From Semisulcospira habei (lineage: Eukaryota > Mollusca > Gastropoda > Semisulcospiridae), in the NCBI GenBank assembly GCA_036245525.1, contig BTPG01000003.1, positions 159,344,883 to 159,408,882 of the forward strand: a DNA stretch of 64,000 bases. Reading direction: 5' to 3'. Below the pieces are notes generated by a model, which saw nothing but the letters and a program-made list of their open reading frames with translations, ran no database searches and was not told the origin of the DNA. Each line of letters opens with the position of its first letter. Positions within the stretch are counted from its first letter, which is position 1. A program made the translations under genes and the position numbers. Of the stretch, positions 1-10,518 are shown piece by piece.

Positions 1-482
1 TTTGCAATGATACAATGACAGGGCATAACACACTACAATCAGAGTCCTGATTTTGTCAACATATTTTTCATAATGACATTGTGCACACCACATCAATATA
101 CAGCAAAAGGCTTCGAATATAACAAAACTTCAGGGGATCACAAATTCATTTTGGACGGCGCCGTAAGGCCCACAGTCACAGACCAGCATACATATAAATA
201 TTATGCTGATTGATTGTTGGGGTACCACACGGTGCAAGCATTCTGCAATCAAGCAGCAACAGTGTCCAATCTGCAGATACCCATCAACTAGCACCAAGCA
301 AACCAATCGGTGCCTCCCCATCTCCCGAGGACACAAACGCCGCTGATCAACACGGACCACTTAATCAATGGCCGACCAAATCAGCTGGTCATCTTCCTCA
401 CTGACACTTTTTCAAGCAGAGGCTTAAGCCCACATTGCATCCTCATCCTAAGAAGCTGGAGAAAAGGTTCATTGTTTACCAG
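1..482. other. Unassigned leading sequence
   Basis: No gene is recognisable. The only repeat-like piece is at about 150-187, where a GCCGTAAGG...CACAGACCAG string matches one arm of hairpin family HpF. Short open frames here have no recognisable domain. Confidence 0.5.
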
Positions 483-545
483 CATGAGGCATAGATGCTC
501 ATCAGACCTGCGTCCACAGGGGCTGATGAGAATCTATGACTCTTG
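483..545. repeat. HpA hairpin, degenerate
   Basis: The arms GGCATAGATGCTCATCAG and CTGATGAGAATCTATGACTC face each other. This is the HpA plan (GCAAGAGGCATAGAT... and its complement) with several mismatches, so it is an old copy. Confidence 0.6.
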
Positions 546-1045
546 TTTACAGAAACGACTGTATGAGGACTGTTTTTGGCATTGCGAGCAGGACAAATGG
601 CGGTGCGATCTTCACCAGTACTTAAATCGCAAGCGAAGACAACGCTGACATCCCCCTTTGCCCATCCCTCCCCCCCCTCCCCCCCCCCCCCCCCCCCGCC
701 AATACCAGGGAGAGAAAGATGTACATGATGCTGATTTTTAGCTGCAAGATCCTAAAAGAACCTAGTAAGCCTCTTGAACGAGCAAGGCGGCCCCGGAATC
801 TGCTTGTGCAGACAGAAGACGACTCTACAACATCCATGGTCTGACCTTGGCCACATCGATCCAAGACGAGCACGGCTCACAAGAACGGGTCAAAAGTGTC
901 GTGAAGGCGATGGAAAGATTGCAGGGAGCGGGAAGGTAGGCCCGCCGGGCCCGTTCCACCCTACCTTCCCACTCCCTGCAACCGGGGTAGGTCTGATCTG
1001 CGGGGAGGGGGAGGGGAGGTGAGGGAGGGTCGACAACTGCCATGT
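546..1045. other. Unassigned, with poly-C tract and small hairpin
   Basis: A C-rich run lies at about 668-698. A separate hairpin at 919-981 pairs TTGCAGGGAGCGGGAAGGTA with its near-perfect complement across a GC-rich loop. No coding signal is seen. This is the pre-insertion flank of LINE-X. Confidence 0.5.
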
Positions 1046-1084
1046 AGTCAATCATGCCCCAGCTTTGACTGATGTAAAATTAAA
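1046..1084. repeat. Left target-site duplication of LINE-X (39 bp)
   Basis: These 39 bases recur without a mismatch at 5022-5060, directly outside the two ends of LINE-X. The repeat begins AGTCAATCATGCCC and ends GATGTAAAATTAAA. Its first two bases could instead belong to the AAG tail of the element. Confidence 0.93.
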
Positions 1085-4000
1085 GTGGGCAGTGGGCAGA
1101 TGTTCACATCTGCACGGGACATAGACGACCCCGCCCTCCACGAGTCGCCTGCTGCCTTGCAGGCCTGGCCGCTTGGCTGCGGAAAGGCTAAGGGAGGAAA
1201 CCCCTGACATCAAAGCCCCCGTGTCTCCGGGGAAGGCTTTTGAGCCAGAGACTAGGACAAGGACAGTCTGATATAAAACCTACGACCCGAGGACCTCGAT
1301 GCCATCGTCCCAGCTTGCTAGGCCATGGCAGATGAACCAAGGGTTTAAAGGGTGGGGCCAGTACTGCGCACACTGCACTCCACCAAAAAGCTCCACCGCG
1401 CAGGCTTTAGGAAACGTCCACGGACCATGACACTGACCATTCCAAGTCCTGTAGCGACGGGCGAGGGGCGAAACGGCAGGTGAAAGATGTCACTGGAAGC
1501 CGCAGTCTCAAACCTGCATGCAGGCGGTTCAGGATATTGGTCGCCTGATGTTGACCTGGGGATGACAACATCACTCGGCACACCCTGAACGACCAAGCAG
1601 CCTTCTCTAGGGACAGACAGCACTGCTTGCTCCACACGGAGAGGGGCCTAGAAAAGGTGGCCTAACCAAAGCTCGTCCCCTCGCAACCCCAGTTGGCTAG
1701 CCGCGGTCAACGGGCATCTTCTCCTGCGGTCAAAAAACAAGAAAGAATAACGGATCCACTCTCATGACGACCACGACCGGACTCAACGTAGCATGCTGGA
1801 ACGTCCGAACCATGCTCGACAACGCAGACAGCGGACGCCCTGAACGTCGCTCCGCCCTCATTGCCCATGAATTGCGGAGGTTAAACATCGACATCGCCGC
1901 GCTCAGCGAAGTACGCCTTCCGGACGAAGGCAGCCTCCAAGAACTTGGTGCTGGGTACACCCTCTACTGGTCAGGCAGGCCTGCATCAGAAAGACGGCTT
2001 TCAGGCGTGGGTTTCATGGTCAAGACATCCATTGCGACTAAGCTGGAAAACCTACCAACGGGCCACTCAGACCGCATCATGTCCATGCGCCTCCCACTGA
2101 GACACCAGCACCACGTCACCCTTCTCAGTGTGTACTCCCCAACCCTCCTGGCAGAGCCTGCTGAAAAGGACAAGTTTTACACTGACCTGCGCAGCCTCCT
2201 ACAGAGTACCCCTGCAGACGACAAAGTCATCATCCTTGGCGACTTCAACGCCAGAGTGGGCCAGGACTCTGAAGCCTGGAAAGGAGTCCTTGGCAAGCAT
2301 GGCGTGGGGAACTGCAATGACAATGGCCGCCTACTGTTGGAGTTCTGTGCGGAGCAGCAACTGGTCATCACCAACACTACTTTTCAGCAAAAGGACAGTC
2401 GAAAGACCACCTGGATGCATCCTCGCTCCAAACACTGGCACCTTATCGACTATGTCCTAGTGCGTCAGAGGGACCGCAGTGACGTCCTCCTCACCAGAGT
2501 GATGCCCAGCGCAGAGTGCCACACTGACCACCGCCTTGTCCGCTGCAAACTCAGGCTCCACTTCAAGCCAAAACCCAAGAAATGGGAGCCCCCCAAGAAA
2601 AAGCTTGATGTTGCCAGCCTTCAGCGTGACGATGTGAAAGCTGCCTTTCAGACAGATTTACAGCGCAGGCTCAAAGACACAGCGGACCCAGTAGACTCCT
2701 CCCCTGAAACACTTTGGGAACAACTGAAAACTGCTATTGCAAAATCCTCTGCAGAAGTCTTGGGTTTCACCAGAAAGAAGAACAAAGACTGGTTTGACGA
2801 AAACGATGTAGAGATCCAGGAACACCTAGCAAAAAAAAGAGCCGCCCATCAGGCCCACCTAGCCCAGCCTTCCTGCCCTGTGAAGAAGTCTGCCTTCCGC
2901 CTCATCTGCAGCAGTCTCCAGCGCAAGCTCAGAGATCTCCAGAATGAGTGGTGGACCAGACTTGCACAGAGGACCCAGCTTTGTGCTGACAATGGTGACT
3001 ACAGGGGCTTCTACGAAGCACTGAAAGCAGTGTATGGCCCCAGGCATCTGGTACAAAGTCCCCTGCGAAGCGCGAATGGCCAGGCACTCCTCACAGATAA
3101 TACCTCCATTTTGAACCGCTGGTCGGAATACTTTAAGAGCCTCTTCAGCGCTGAGCGCACTGTTCAAGAAGCAGTCGTCCTACAAATCCCACACCTCCCA
3201 GTAAAGGTTGAATTGGACGAACCGCCCACCGCTGAAGAGACCCTCACAGCCATCCACCAGCTCAAGAGTGGCAAAGCAGCAGGCATTGATGGAATACCGC
3301 CAGAGATCTGGAAACATGGAGGCACAGCACTGCACAACAAGCTCCATGACCTCTTTCTCTGCTGCTGGGAGGAAGGAACACTACCAAAAGATCTCCGTGA
3401 TGCAGTCGTTATCACCCTGTACAAGAACAAAGGCGAGAAGTCTGACTGTTCCAACTATCGGGGAATTACCCTGCTGTCCATTGCTGGGAAAATCCTTGCA
3501 AGGCTGCTCCTGAATCGGCTGGTACCAGCCATCGCTGAAGACCAACTCCCAGAGGGCCAGTGTGGCTTCAGAGCAAACAGGAGCACCACCGATATGGTCT
3601 TTGTGCTGAGACAGCTACAGGAGAAGTGCCGCGAGCAGAACAAAGGGCTGTACGTAACATTTGTCGACCTAACAAAAGCGTTCGACACTGTGAGCAGGCA
3701 AGGCATGTGGCAGATCCTGGAGCGACTTGGCTGTCCCCCAAAGTTCCTCAACATGATTGTCCAGCTACACGAGGACCAGCAAGGCCAGGTCAGACTCAAC
3801 AATGACCTCTCAGAACCATTCCCTATTCTCAACGGCGTAAAGCAGGGCTGCGTGTTGGCACCGACCCTCTTCACCATCTTTTTTAGCATGATGTTGAAGC
3901 AGGCTACAGTGGACCTCGATGATGACGATGCAGTGTACATCAGGTATCGTCTCGATGACAGCCTGTTCAACCTCAGACGACTGCAGGCCCACACGAAAAC

Positions 4001-5021
4001 CCTAGACCAACTGATTCGTGAGCTGCTTTTTGCTGATGATGCTGCCCTCGTTGCACACACAGAGAGAGCCCTGCAGCGCATCACGTCTTGCTTCGCAGAT
4101 GCTGCCCAGCTCTTTGGACTCGAGGTCAGTCTGAAAAAGAGGTCCTCCATCAGCCGGCACCCAAGACAGTGTATCGCCCTCCTCACATCACCATTGGCGA
4201 GTCTGAACTAAAGTCAGTGCACCAGTTTACTTACCTTGGCTGCATTATCACGTCGGACGCCAAGCTGGACAAGGAGCTTGACAGCAGGCTGGCAAAAGCG
4301 AACAGCGCTTTCGGGCGACTTTTCAAGCGGGTGTGGCACAATCAACAGCTGAAAACAGGCACCAAGATCAGCGTGTACAGAGCTGTGGTCCTCACCACCC
4401 TGCTGTATGGTTCCGAGTCCTGGGCCCTCTACCGCAGCCAACTACGACTCCTCGAACGCTTCCACCAGCGCTGCCTGCGTACCATCCTGGGCATTCACTG
4501 GAGTGACTATGTCACCAACGTCGAGGTCCTTGAACAGGCTGAAACTGTGAGCATCGAGGCTTTGCTGCTGCGGACACAGCTCCGCTGGGCGGGGCATGTC
4601 TCCAGGATGGAGGATCATCGCCTACCAAAGATCACCCTGTTCGGCGAGCTTGCTACTGGACACCGTGACAGAGGGGCACCAAAGAAGAGATACAAAGACT
4701 GTCTCAAGAAGTCACTTAGTGCCTGCCGAATCGACCACCACCAGTGGTCTTCGCTTGCTGCGGACCGTGACACCTGGCGCTCCACCATTTACAAGGCAGC
4801 TGTCTCCTTTGAGGACTCTCACAGAGCTAGCCTTAAGGACAAGCGGCTCAGGAGAAAAAACAGAGATGCCGCAGCTCAGAACCCTGTCTATACCTTCCCC
4901 TGCAGCCACTGCGGTCGAACCTGCCTGTCTCGGATTGGCCTCCGCAGCCACGAACAAGCCTGCAGACGTCGTGGGCAACTCCTATAAAATCTTCGTTCGC
5001 GAAGTCAAGCCAAGAAGAAGA
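1085..5021 (+). mobile_element. LINE-X: apparently full-length non-LTR retrotransposon
   Basis: A 3.94-kb insertion bounded by a perfect 39-bp direct repeat. It has a leader of about 680 bases with no convincing ORF, one long protein frame (1764-4987, one frameshift), a very short 3' UTR and a (CAAG/AAG)n-like tail ending at about 5021. There are no LTRs and no poly(A). A single EN-RT ORF with a short simple-repeat tail fits RTE-like and related LINE clades, but the exact clade needs a phylogeny. The intact duplication argues for recent arrival. A 225-bp 3' piece of the same family lies at 8790-9014, so it is a repeated family and not a gene. Confidence 0.9.
1764..4987 (+). pseudogene. LINE-X endonuclease/reverse transcriptase ORF, one frameshift
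   Basis: This encodes the protein that nicks the target DNA and copies the element RNA at the nick (target-primed reverse transcription). The first frame opens at ATG 1764 and runs to 4211. It carries an apurinic-type endonuclease: NVRTM near residue 13, catalytic SEVRLPD near 48, LGDFNARVG near 158 and HTDHRLV near 253. The reverse transcriptase follows: NYRGITLLS near 564, FVDLTKAFD near 634, GVKQGC and the active-site FADD near 755. The reading continues in another frame (HITIGESELKSVHQFTYLG...) to TAA at 4985-4987 and ends in a Cys2-His-Cys finger (CSHCGRTC...RSHEQAC). The break falls at an A-run, 4134-4138, and fits loss of one base. Total length would be about 1,070 residues. There is no RNase H domain. 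Confidence 0.92.
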
Positions 5022-5060
5022 AGTCAATCATGCCCCAGCTTTGACTGATGTAAAATTAAA
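5022..5060. repeat. Right target-site duplication of LINE-X (39 bp)
   Basis: Exact partner of 1046-1084. The base after it differs (t here, g at the left copy where the element begins), which fixes the junctions. Confidence 0.93.
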
Positions 5061-5358
5061 TATCACTCCTGGAGTGTGAGCGTCACCCCTCAGCGAGAGG
5101 CTTTGATCCTCATTTATTGGCTCCTGCCGGCTTGAGGGTGGGAGGGGGGTGGGGGGGAGGGGGGCAGGGGGCATGCGTTTCTTTACTCTTGTATCGTCCC
5201 ATTCACATCTACAACCGCAATCTGTAGACTATGAACATTTGGATACGCAGGGACAGGGACCTGCATCTGAGTGCGGAACTTCAGGGCCAAACACCCACAG
5301 TCAAAAGCGTTGTCGTTGTTGTTGTTGATGCTCCTGATGTTGTTGTCGTATTTTGTTA
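5061..5358. other. Unassigned, G-rich and GTT-rich
   Basis: Holds a G-run of about 40 bases around 5140-5170 and a GTTGTTGTTGTTGATG-type stretch at about 5311-5350. No gene is seen. Confidence 0.5.
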
Positions 5359-6564
5359 AGTTACTTCTATTTATAGAAGGGACTTTTTTAGGACGGGTCG
5401 CGGTGGGGCGAATTTAATAGCATGTCCATGATGTCAAAGGCAGGCAGGATAAACCTCTAACAATTGAAGTAACAAGATAAAAATTACGTCATGTCTAGTT
5501 ACGCTAAACTCGCTGCTGAACGTACATTTCGTGCGAAACGCGTATGTGCGTATGTGTGTAAACAAGAGAATCTCCGATATTTCTGTACACACAAGCTTCA
5601 AACTTGGCGAAATACTTTATTAAGTAGGTGGCAAAGAGAGCCTTCGAGCATATTGTAATTGAATGTCTTATTGAAGACATAAACAACCGTTTATAGGAAG
5701 TCGGTTGACCCAGATTAGGGACCGTAATTTTTGTCATATTTACTTGAACCTTTGCATATAGCTAGTTTAAAGAAAGACATTGGATGAGTTCATTAGCCAG
5801 CTTTGTATCCTTTCAACTTCTTTAGTAAAAATTAATTCTTTTACAAAAAGAATTAAAACACTAAAAAACCTTTACATCTAGAGAAAGTCAGACAGTGGCG
5901 GTGACGTAAAAGAGGCAACTCCGTCACCACGCAGGCACTGACATAATACTCTAAATATAACGTCATTCTCTCTCTCGCGCGCGGCTCTCTCTCTCTGTCT
6001 CTCAAACATGCGCGCATCTCCAGGAGGAATAGATCCTCATGAGCCCTCCAGGCGCATGCGAATCTACGCCTCTTGGAGATGTTTGGAGCGCGCGCGCACG
6101 CACGCACTAACACGCACACACACATCGACGCACTTTCAGAAGAGCATGCAGGTGACTCGTGTACTTAGTATATCATGTAGCTAGGTAAAGTCAACCTGCT
6201 TTCACACAAATTATGCCACTGACTTAGCAAGACTGAAATTGTACATTGAAGTTCTAGTTTTGTCACCAATTTCTTAAGCCTATGAAGCGAAAGTGAAACT
6301 CATATCACGTAAAATATAAAATTACGTAAAACTTAACTAAAACTTACGTCATGGCAAATGTCGTTTGACAAATCAATGACGCGTATGCCCTGCGCCCCTT
6401 AAAGAACTCACTGACGCATTGGTAGATCTGCGAGACTTTTTCAATAGGAGATAATTCAACAGCAGAGTCAGGTCAAAGACAAAAGGTAGAGACCATTGAC
6501 GGCGAGGACAATTCTCATATAGAAGGGACTTTGTGGGTTCAGTATGGTTCATCCCATCTTGTTG
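5359..6564 (+). mobile_element. R12 element copy 1 (1.2-kb non-autonomous repeat)
   Basis: Collinear over its length with 10519-11727 and, inverted, with 43311-45078. The left end is a small palindrome (CTTCTATTTATAGAAG plus GGGACTT). The right end carries the inverted counterpart TATAGAAGGGACTTTG. There is no coding capacity. An HpA-type hairpin lies inside at about 6013-6080, at the same place as in the other copies, next to CT- and CG-rich tracts. TTAA overlaps the left junction (5357-5360). Probably a non-autonomous DNA transposon; the superfamily is not settled. Confidence 0.82.
6013..6080. repeat. HpA-type hairpin inside R12 copy 1
   Basis: CATCTCCAGGAGGAATAGAT pairs with ATCTACGCCTCTTGGAGATG around a loop GAGCCCTCCAGGCGC. 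It occupies the same position in all three R12 copies, so it is part of the element and not a separate insertion. Confidence 0.75.
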
Positions 6565-6763
6565 TTGTTAGTTTTAATTCGAAGTGTTGGCCTGTATTTT
6601 GTGGGGTCTCTCCGCTTTTCAAAATGTCCAAACACTGACTAATACGGGCAGATATTCATCCCCCTGGCGCACCTTTGTCCTACATCTGTATAGCCACAAT
6701 TATATTCTCCAATAAAATACGTGTACTTAATCGGGCCTTCGCTGCCCAGAACACGATCCACCT

Positions 6764-6838
6764 GCAAGAGAAATATACCCTCATGAGCCCCCGCAGTTGC
6801 GGCGTTAATGAGAATATATGCCTCTTGCTTTGACTCAG
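6764..6838. repeat. HpA hairpin
   Basis: Opens GCAAGAGAAATATACCCTCA and closes ATATATGCCTCTTGC. The ATA replacing the usual ATAG/CTAT is found on both arms. Confidence 0.75.
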
Positions 6839-7338
6839 TGTGGTGCGCTAGGCGCCCATCTGATGAGGTTAGTTGCCACGTGTCTCAACCAGGATGTCGG
6901 CGACACCGCGACTGTCATGAATTAAAAAAGCTACCAAAAGTCATTCCGGTTCTTGCGGACACGTGTGACGGTGTATGACGGTTCTGTGATTGTGGAACAT
7001 ACGGATTTAGACAGTAAGGTCCTAAGTTACAGAGCTGCATGTAAATCACTTCGTTGCGATACGTTTATTCCTGTCAGCTGAAGACGGTTAGGTCCAAAAT
7101 CATATCACCTGTACGTACACACATTTGTACTGAACTAGCTAGTGAGAGAAATTAGAGAATCCTTGAAGGAACAGAACTTCCATCACCGGCTGGCTAGTCG
7201 CCATTTTATCACGTCGTCGTGTATTTGTGATCAGAGTTAATTATACGCAGTGACCCCCCCCCCCCCCTCCCCTCGTAGCCAAAGCTCTGTGATAGTGAAG
7301 GTGCTGGGGGAAAGCCCCACAACCCTGTTCTTCCATCT
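6839..7338. other. Unassigned
   Basis: No gene found. Contains a single HpF-like arm (GGTTAGGTCCAAAATCA) at about 7086 and a poly-C run at about 7253-7272. Confidence 0.45.
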
Positions 7339-7402
7339 GCAAGGGGCGGAGATTCTCATGAGCCCTGAATTCGCAGGGCTTATGAGAATCTATGCCCCTT
7401 GC
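7339..7402. repeat. HpA hairpin with GCAAGGGG/CCCCTTGC variant
   Basis: Arms of 29 bases agree at 26 positions. The variant GCAAGGGGC replaces the common GCAAGAGGC and appears as GCCCCTTGC on the other arm, so the change is matched on both sides. Confidence 0.88.
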
Positions 7403-7921
7403 TGACAGAGGTTAGTTCCATTTACCGCCTTAAACAGAAGGGTCTCCAGTCTCGGACAGAGAAGATTTATACAAAATTCATCCTGGACCGGCCGCTTCAT
7501 TATGACTGCCGTCGTCTCGGAGCGTATGCGGTCAGTGTCCACGCGATGGTCAAACGCTATGCAGTGACCGGAATGTATACAGCCATTTTTCCGCCAGCAA
7601 CCAGTTTCTGTCCAGCAGTGCACGGTGACATGGCATTTTGCACCTATACTGAAGTCATGCCCATGTCGAACCTGCTTGCACGACATTTCAGTCCCACACT
7701 TCCTGCAATATGTCCCAACTGAACAAAAAGTTGGACAACCCCTCCCTTTTAAGAGGCAGCTGATACGCCCATGAGCGAAATCGGTGTTTTTATTTTGTTC
7801 ACTGACACGTCCTACACTGCCGGTTCAACAAACAGCTATGCATCCCTATAAATAGATCGATACATATGGCATTGACAAAAATGCTTCCGGTACAAAAGTC
7901 AAGCCCAGGCCCTTTCCGTCT
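7403..7921. other. Unassigned
   Basis: Unique-looking sequence. The open frame at 7399-7722 (+) starts inside the HpA hairpin and has no recognisable domain, so I do not call it a gene. Confidence 0.45.
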
Positions 7922-7987
7922 GCAAGAGGCATTGATTCTCATGAGCCCCTGCATCCGCAGGGGCTCATGAGAATCTATGCCTCTTGC
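7922..7987. repeat. HpA hairpin
   Basis: Arms of 31 bases with one mismatch around a 4-base loop. The core is GATTCTCATGAGCCCCTGC. Confidence 0.9.
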
Positions 7988-8410
7988 ATGGATTGGCCAC
8001 GTTCACGTTCTCAGACTGAGGCATACCTCCTGGGCTAACTCTGTCGATAACATCGCCCACACCGCCCTTGGAACGAGTGCAAACACGTGCCATTGAGTGT
8101 TCGCATCATGCACCAAACTCGGACGGGGCACAGCTGTGCACGAGTAACTACGCAGTGGGTAAAGGCTGTCCGTACCGATTTGTCAGTGTATGCCAAAGCT
8201 ACGACCAAAGCTTGGAATTTTAAATTAAATGGATTCAGAGTCATTTACTGAGCGTCTGAAACAAAAGACCTAACAACATAATTATAACGATCATGTCACG
8301 GCGTCCTAGCGAGTGTTTCAGCTTAGCTGACAAAATATGCAACGCCGCTATCAGCAGCTACGATTCATCCCGATAAACTATTGCTTGACATAAATTTGAC
8401 TATGCTAGTA

Positions 8411-8559
8411 CAAGGGTGGTGCCAAAATAGCTTGGCGCCTGATCATTCTGACACCACCCTTGAACTAAAATGGTTGATCTGTCTCCTAATTCGTAATGTA
8501 GCCATCATAGGGAAATAAGCAAGTTTTGTTTTAAATCGGTCTCAGGATTAATGGGTTAA
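8411..8559. repeat. HpB (B2 subtype), one arm eroded
   Basis: CAAGGGTGGTGCCAAAATAG plus TTGGCGCC is followed by the closing arm ATTCTGACACCACCCTTGA. The right terminus CTCAGGATTAATGGGTTAA at 8541-8559 matches the B2 end seen at 37669. TTAA is at 8556-8559. Confidence 0.75.
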
Positions 8560-8789
8560 AGCCCCACTACCGCCGTAACTGTTCAAAGATACACTTCTGT
8601 AACAGATGGTTACGAAACGCTACATACAGGTCTATCTATGGTTCATTTAGACACAGGACAATCCAGTTCAGCACACGTCGTCTTTATATCAAGTAACCTG
8701 ACAATGACTCCACTCCGTTCTAGAAATACAACGCTATCAGTGCGAGAAACAGCTAAAAATAGACTGACACGCTAATGGTAACGCAGAAT

Positions 8790-9014
8790 CATCATCATGG
8801 CTTGACTTCGCGAACGAAGATTCTATAGGGCTTGCCCACGTCGTCTGCATGCATTTTCGTGACTGCGGAGGCCAATCCGGGACAGGCAGGCTCCACCGCA
8901 GTGGCTGCAGGGGAAGGTCTGGTCAGGGTTCTGAGTTACGACAACTCTGTTTTTTCTCCTGAGCCGCTTGGCCTTGAGGTTTAGCTCTGCGAGAGTCCTC
9001 AAAGGAGACGGCTG
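8790..9014 (-). mobile_element. LINE-X 3' fragment, 5'-truncated
   Basis: On the minus strand this encodes the LINE-X C-terminal zinc finger (CSHCGGACLSRIGLRSHENAC) and then the same terminal sequence, TCTTCGTTCGCGAAGTCAAG, followed by a short (ATG)n tail. The octamer CGCAGAAT flanks it at 8782-8789 and 9015-9022 and is a plausible target-site duplication. Truncation from the 5' end is the usual result of incomplete reverse transcription. Confidence 0.88.
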
Positions 9015-9170
9015 CGCAGAATACATAAGTGCAATTTCGCGTGTGTTTTTGCTGCGTGTCCAAACTGCTGTTATAGTTTATTAGGTGTGTCGACAAGGCA
9101 TAACAAACACAACTTGTGCTGAAATATGTCTTCAGGTTTATGCGTAATGGTACTTTAAAGGAAACCACTA

Positions 9171-9234
9171 CACTGCTTGACTCCGTCGATTACTGCGCTG
9201 ATCAGCGCAACAATCGAGGGAGACAACCACTGTG
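9171..9234. repeat. HpK hairpin
   Basis: CACTGCTTGACTCCGTCGAT pairs with ATCGAGGGAGACAACCACTG around the palindromic centre GCGCTGATCAGCGC. Same family as 28226-28309 and 42291-42363. Confidence 0.75.
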
Positions 9235-9296
9235 GACAACCACTTCTGGTCTTGCCACAGTAGGTCTTGTCGGTCATTCATTAGTCAGTAATCATG

Positions 9297-9939
9297 ACTT
9301 GCCAGCTGTTCCTGCCCATTGTTGGTAGGCGTCAGGGCCGATCTTTGCATTCCAGTCACCGAGGACAGTCAGAATGTCTTTCTTAGGTGTTTTCTTGATG
9401 ATGTTGTCCAGTTGTTCGTAAAATTCTTCTAATTCTTCATCATCATGATCTGCTGTTGGAGCGTATACTTGAATGATAGTGATGTTGTGCGGTCGGGCGG
9501 AGATGCGGATGGAGATTAGTCTGCTTGACACGGGGGTGCAGCTGATGACAGTTCCAGCCACCTCTTTCCTTACGATAAAAGCTACGCCATGTTCGTGCTT
9601 GGTTTCTTTTCCGCTGAACCAGATTTTATGGCCTTCATCTGTTGTTGTTTCTCCGAAGCCTGTCCATCGAACTTCTGCAAGTCCTACAATGTCCCAGCGA
9701 TAGCGCTTCAACTCGTGGGTGAGTTCCTTCACTTTGCCGCACTGGTAGAGTGTGCGAACGTTCCAAGTTCCGATAGTTATTCCTTGCGTGGGCAGCTTGA
9801 TGGTGGGTTTGGTTCCAGTAACACACTTGTCGCCCCCACCCTGGAGACCTCCAATGGGGTGCGCGGTCGTTGGTGATCCGGGCCCCGACCGATCCGGCAT
9901 GTTATTCTTATTCTGTTGCTTGTCCATCAGTCCTTTCAA
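9297..9939 (-). pseudogene. Partial RTE-Y endonuclease ORF, frame open to the truncation
   Basis: Starts at ATG 9939 (MKGLMDKQQNKNN) and stays open for about 213 codons until the element ends. It contains a proline/glycine-rich lead, then the N-terminal half of an endonuclease: GTWNVRTLYQCGKV near residue 57, the catalytic AEVRWTGFGE, QVYAPTADHDDEE and LGDWNAKIGPDAYQQWAG at the break. The C-terminal endonuclease histidine motif and all of the reverse transcriptase are absent, so it cannot act alone. Unlike the long copy, it lacks the GCGA duplication and keeps the frame. Confidence 0.88.
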
Positions 9940-10182
9940 TGGGCTTAGGCGAACTTGGCGGCGCCCGTCTCCTCTCCAAGTATTTCAACTGACTGAGAGA
10001 CGCGTCAGCCCCTCACAACGTTTCGCCCGCCAGCAGAAGCGGTTACCAGGGTGTGGCTAGGTAAAGGACCTGGAGCCAGCTGTGAGAGTTGAGTGCCATG
10101 TGAAGACCAGTGCTCCCGCCTGCCCCAAGAGGCGCTGCTGGCTGAAAAGTCAAAGGTACTACTTCTCCATGAACACTCTACA
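9297..10182 (-). mobile_element. RTE-Y 5' fragment (3'-truncated copy)
   Basis: Nearly identical to 20247-21136. The two differ by a 4-base GCGA insertion in the other copy plus a few substitutions (seen near 9358 and 10053). The fragment shares the 5' boundary of the long copy, which ends at ...GAACACTCTACA, but stops abruptly at 9297 inside the endonuclease. The flanks at both ends differ from those of the long copy. Loss of the 3' part with the 5' end kept is the reverse of normal LINE truncation. No clear target-site duplication is seen. Confidence 0.88.
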
Positions 10183-10518
10183 CCCCAACAACACGTTACA
10201 GTCCCAGAAACAGCGATCGCAGCCCAAAAGGCAGGTTGGTATGGTTTCTGGTTAAACACCACTCATTGCGAATACTAATTTATTATCTTGATTAAAGCGT
10301 GCCTTGTGCGTGGCCAGAAACCTAGGCTGCACAGCCAGGGGTTCATGGACAGCCCAGTTATTTAGATATTCTCTGAACTCAATATTTATGAGGCGAAGGT
10401 CTCACTCAAGAAGCAATTTGTGAACGTCACACTGTGATGGGACGTTATTTCGAGTTTCACGTCACTTCACGCCACCAGTCCAAGAGAGATGTCGCAGTTT
10501 GGAACGCCTTTCTTCTTT
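10183..10518. other. Unassigned
   Basis: Flanking DNA between the RTE-Y fragment and R12 copy 2. No repeat family or gene recognised. Confidence 0.45.

Noticed and set aside
310..648. 112-codon open frame near the left edge
   Set aside because: Overlaps an HpA hairpin, has no recognisable domain and no splice-site context that I could support.
3455..4186. 243-codon minus-strand open frame
   Set aside because: Antisense shadow of the LINE-X reverse transcriptase.
4900..4975. Cys2-His-Cys zinc finger as a host transcription factor
   Set aside because: It is the C-terminal finger of the LINE-X ORF, and a second copy lies in the LINE-X fragment at 8790-9014.
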